DNA of 64,000 nucleotides from Planosporangium thailandense (GTDB lineage Bacteria > Actinomycetota > Actinomycetes > Mycobacteriales > Micromonosporaceae), in NCBI RefSeq assembly GCF_011947195.1, contig NZ_JAATVY010000015.1, forward strand, positions 93,670 to 157,669. The letters run 5' to 3'. Shown here one piece after another: positions 61,718 to 64,000 of this stretch. The position numbers were made by a program, and so were the translations under genes. Under the pieces are notes generated by a model. It was not told the origin of the DNA and did not search any database. It saw nothing but the letters and a program-made list of their open reading frames with translations. Each line of letters starts with the position of its first letter. Position 1 is the first letter of the stretch.

Positions 61718-64000
61718 GTGAACGCTTCCCTGCCGACCTCGTTGCGGGACGGCATCCTGGCCGCGGTCGGGCAGGCCATGATCGCCACCGACCTCACCGG
61801 ACGGGTGCTGTACTGGAACGCCGCGGCCGAGAAGCTGTACGGGTACGAGGCCGCGCAGGCCGTCGGCCGGGAGCTGAGCGATCTCATCATCCCCGCACCG
61901 GGCCGCGCCGCGGTGGCCGACCGGTGGGCCCGCGTGCGCGACGGCGAGACCTTCAACGGCGACTGGCAGCTGCGCGACAAGGACGGCCGGATATTCACCG
62001 CCTACCTCACGTCGACGCCGATCCGTGACGACAGCGGCCAGGTGGTCGCGCTCCTCGGCGTCTCCTACGACGTCTCCACCCGGCGACTGCTGGAACGGCA
62101 GGCCCGTCACCTCGCCGCCATCGTCGAGAACTCCGACGACGCGATCGTCGAAATCGACTCCGACGGCGTCATCCGCACCGTCAATCCGGCGGCCACGGGC
62201 ATCACGGGGTACGAGCCCGACGAGCTGGTCGGCCGGGACTTCGAGCTGCTGATCCCGCCGGCGGAGCGCGCGCGGGTCGAGGCGTCGCGGGCCGCGGCAC
62301 TGGCCGGCCGGTCCCCCGGCATCCTGTCCACGAAGTTCCTTCGCACGGACGGCTCGGTGGTCGACGTGGCGGTGCGCCTGTCGCCGGTCCGCGCCGAGGA
62401 CGGATCAATCATCGGAGTCAGCGCGCTGTCCCGGGACATCACCGCGGAGCTGCACGCGAAAGAGGAGCTGGCCGCCAGCGAACGGATGTTCCGGGCCCGC
62501 TTCGACCAGGTGGGCCTCCCGCAGGCCTCGATCTCGTTGTCCGGGCACTTCCTCAGCGTCAACGACGCACTGTGCCGGCTGCTCGGCCGGCGGCGCGAGG
62601 AGCTCGAGGGCGCCCCGCTGCACCGGTTCCACCACCCCAGCGACACCGGCGCGGGAGAAAAGCACATCGCGGCCATGCTGGGCGGTACGGTCGACACGGC
62701 CACCTGGGAACGCGTCCTGCAGGCGCGGGACGGCTCGGCTGTCCCGGTACTGATCCACTCCGCGGTACTCAAGGACGCCGACGGCACGCCGTACGGCGTC
62801 GGCACCTTCCTGCACGACCTCCGCGATCTCCGCGCCGCCGAGCAGGCGCTGCGGGAGTCGGAGGCCCGGTACCGGGCCATCGCCGAGACGGCGCAGGAGG
62901 GCATCTGGACCATGGACACGACCGGGCGCACCCTGTACGCCAACGACAAGCTGGCGGCGATTCTCGGTGTGCCCCGTGAGGAGATCTACCGGCGGCCGGT
63001 GCCGGAGCTCGTCGGCGCGGCGAACGCCCGCATGATCGCCGATCGGATACGCACCCGCGCCGCGCGGGGCGCCGAGGAGTACGAGGTGAACTATCCGCAC
63101 CCCGACGGCGGGGCGCGGATGCTGCGGGTGAGCGCCAGTCCGCTGCGTGACGACACCGGCCACGCCGGGTCGCTGGCGATGATCGCCGACGTGACCGGCG
63201 CCCGCCGGGCCGAGCGCGAGCTGCAGCGCCGGGCGCTGCGCGACGAGCTGACCGGCCTGGCCAACCGCGCGCTGCTGACCGACCGGCTGGACCGGGCCGT
63301 CTCCCGCAGCGCGCGGACCGGCTCGCCGCTCGCCGTCATGATGATCGACCTCGACCAGTTCAAGCTCATCAACGACACCTGGGGCCACGAGGCCGGCGAC
63401 CAGCTGCTCAAGCGGGTCGCGGAGCGGCTGCTGGTGGTCGTGCGGGCCGAGGACAGCGTCGCCCGGTTCAGCGGCGACGGGTTCGTGGTGGTCTGCGAGG
63501 ACACCGACCAGGACCGCGCCATGGAGATGGCCGACCAGCTCGTGACGGCGTTTTCGGAGCCGTTCGCGCTGGACGGGCAGCGGCTGCACGTACGCGCGTC
63601 CGTCGGCGTCGCCGTGTGCCCGCCGCACTCGGCGCCGGACCTGGTCCGGTTCGCCGAGGCCGCCATGTACGACGCCAAGGCGCGCGGCCGCAACCGGGTC
63701 CAGCTCTTCGACGCCGCGCTCGCCACGGAGTCCGCCGACCGGCTGGCGCTGACCAACGACCTGCGTGACGCCCTCGTCGGCGACGAACTGGTCCTGCACT
63801 ACCAGCCCGTGATCGACCTGGCCACGGGCCGGGTACGCGGCGTGGAGGCGCTCGCCCGCTGGCACCATCCGGGCCGCGGTTCGGTGTCCCCGGCCAGGTT
63901 CGTCGCCGTGGCGGAGGCGACCGGCCTCGCGCCGGCGCTCGACCGGTGGGCGCTCGACCGGGTCCGCCGCGACGCCGCCGCGCTGCGGGCGGCGATGCCC
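61718..64000 (+). CDS. PAS-GGDEF-EAL c-di-GMP signalling protein, partial at its 3' end, degenerate GGDEF
   Basis: The frame is open to the window edge (761 codons visible). Four PAS-like sensory domains occupy about residues 5-495 (for example AMIATDLTGRVLYWNAAAE; AIVEIDSDGVIRTVNPAA). A diguanylate-cyclase fold begins at DELTGLANRALL (509). Its active-site motif reads SGDGF (585-589) where GG(D/E)EF is expected, so cyclase activity is doubtful. An EAL phosphodiesterase domain starts at LHYQPVIDLATGRV with Glu710-Ala-Leu intact and continues past the edge. The likely net activity is c-di-GMP hydrolysis, possibly GTP-regulated. The GTG at 61718 follows CGGAG; GTG 61709 is an alternative. Confidence 0.92.
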   Translation, partial: MNASLPTSLRDGILAAVGQAMIATDLTGRVLYWNAAAEKLYGYEAAQAVGRELSDLIIPAPGRAAVADRWARVRDGETFNGDWQLRDKDGRIFTAYLTSTPIRDDSGQVVALLGVSYDVSTRRLLERQARHLAAIVENSDDAIVEIDSDGVIRTVNPAATGITGYEPDELVGRDFELLIPPAERARVEASRAAALAGRSPGILSTKFLRTDGSVVDVAVRLSPVRAEDGSIIGVSALSRDITAELHAKEELAASERMFRARFDQVGLPQASISLSGHFLSVNDALCRLLGRRREELEGAPLHRFHHPSDTGAGEKHIAAMLGGTVDTATWERVLQARDGSAVPVLIHSAVLKDADGTPYGVGTFLHDLRDLRAAEQALRESEARYRAIAETAQEGIWTMDTTGRTLYANDKLAAILGVPREEIYRRPVPELVGAANARMIADRIRTRAARGAEEYEVNYPHPDGGARMLRVSASPLRDDTGHAGSLAMIADVTGARRAERELQRRALRDELTGLANRALLTDRLDRAVSRSARTGSPLAVMMIDLDQFKLINDTWGHEAGDQLLKRVAERLLVVVRAEDSVARFSGDGFVVVCEDTDQDRAMEMADQLVTAFSEPFALDGQRLHVRASVGVAVCPPHSAPDLVRFAEAAMYDAKARGRNRVQLFDAALATESADRLALTNDLRDALVGDELVLHYQPVIDLATGRVRGVEALARWHHPGRGSVSPARFVAVAEATGLAPALDRWALDRVRRDAAALRAAMP

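Overview
The window is very GC-rich, with strongly biased third codon positions, many GTG and TTG starts, and short or overlapping gene junctions. This points to a filamentous actinomycete. A Micromonosporaceae-like genus with motile spores (Actinoplanes or Dactylosporangium type) is my best guess. It rests on the type VII secretion gene set, the chitinases, a chemoreceptor, and two flagellar-sigma-like promoter candidates. Genus assignment is inference. No rRNA, tRNA, CRISPR array, transposase, integrase or phage gene was seen.

Layout. (1) 1-10629: a type VII secretion (ESX) locus. It has a partial ESX-associated protein, three small WXG100-like helical proteins, eccC on the opposite strand, and a mycP-eccD-eccB operon ending in an orphan regulator-like protein. 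No eccE or eccA is visible. (2) 10978-16406: a secreted PI-PLC-like phosphodiesterase, a small secreted orphan protein and a large ATP-binding LuxR-type regulator. (3) 16644-24236: a two-component system followed by an epimerase, a polytopic membrane protein, a family 2 glycosyltransferase, a DUF2064-methyltransferase fusion, a molybdopterin oxidoreductase and a small membrane protein. This looks like an uncharacterised surface-glycan or glycolipid pathway. (4) 24877-32574: a peptide-type ABC transporter without ATPase genes, followed by three peptidases (C39-like, M20, P1/DmpA). (5) 32580-35145: a chemoreceptor divergent from an amino-acid-type binding lipoprotein. (6) 35170-41813: an acetoacetate-decarboxylase-like protein, three consecutive GH18 chitinases with nearly identical chitin-binding modules, and an L,D-transpeptidase. 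(7) 41803-44677: an acetyltransferase, then an MFS exporter and an ArsR-type regulator flanking a palindromic operator candidate. (8) 44809-49361: a Tat-exported phosphodiester-glycosidase/metallophosphoesterase fusion convergent with a second metallophosphoesterase. (9) 49520-52985: an ABC exporter with a DesK/NarL-type two-component pair. (10) 53149-61583: a PAP2-like membrane protein and a four-gene ABC system with two paralogous giant FtsX-type permeases and two unequal ATPases. (11) 61718 to the end: a PAS-GGDEF-EAL protein, cut by the window edge, whose GGDEF signature is degenerate.

The strongest candidates for undescribed biology are the ATPase-less peptide uptake and peptidase block, the paired FtsX system with one degenerate ATPase, and the glycan/molybdenum cluster with a shared direct-repeat element. 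A fourth is the linked motility signal: flagellar-sigma-like promoters in front of both the chemoreceptor and the c-di-GMP protein. A recurring curiosity is a set of short tandem duplications of 18, 19, 21 and 34 bp sitting on gene starts or stops.
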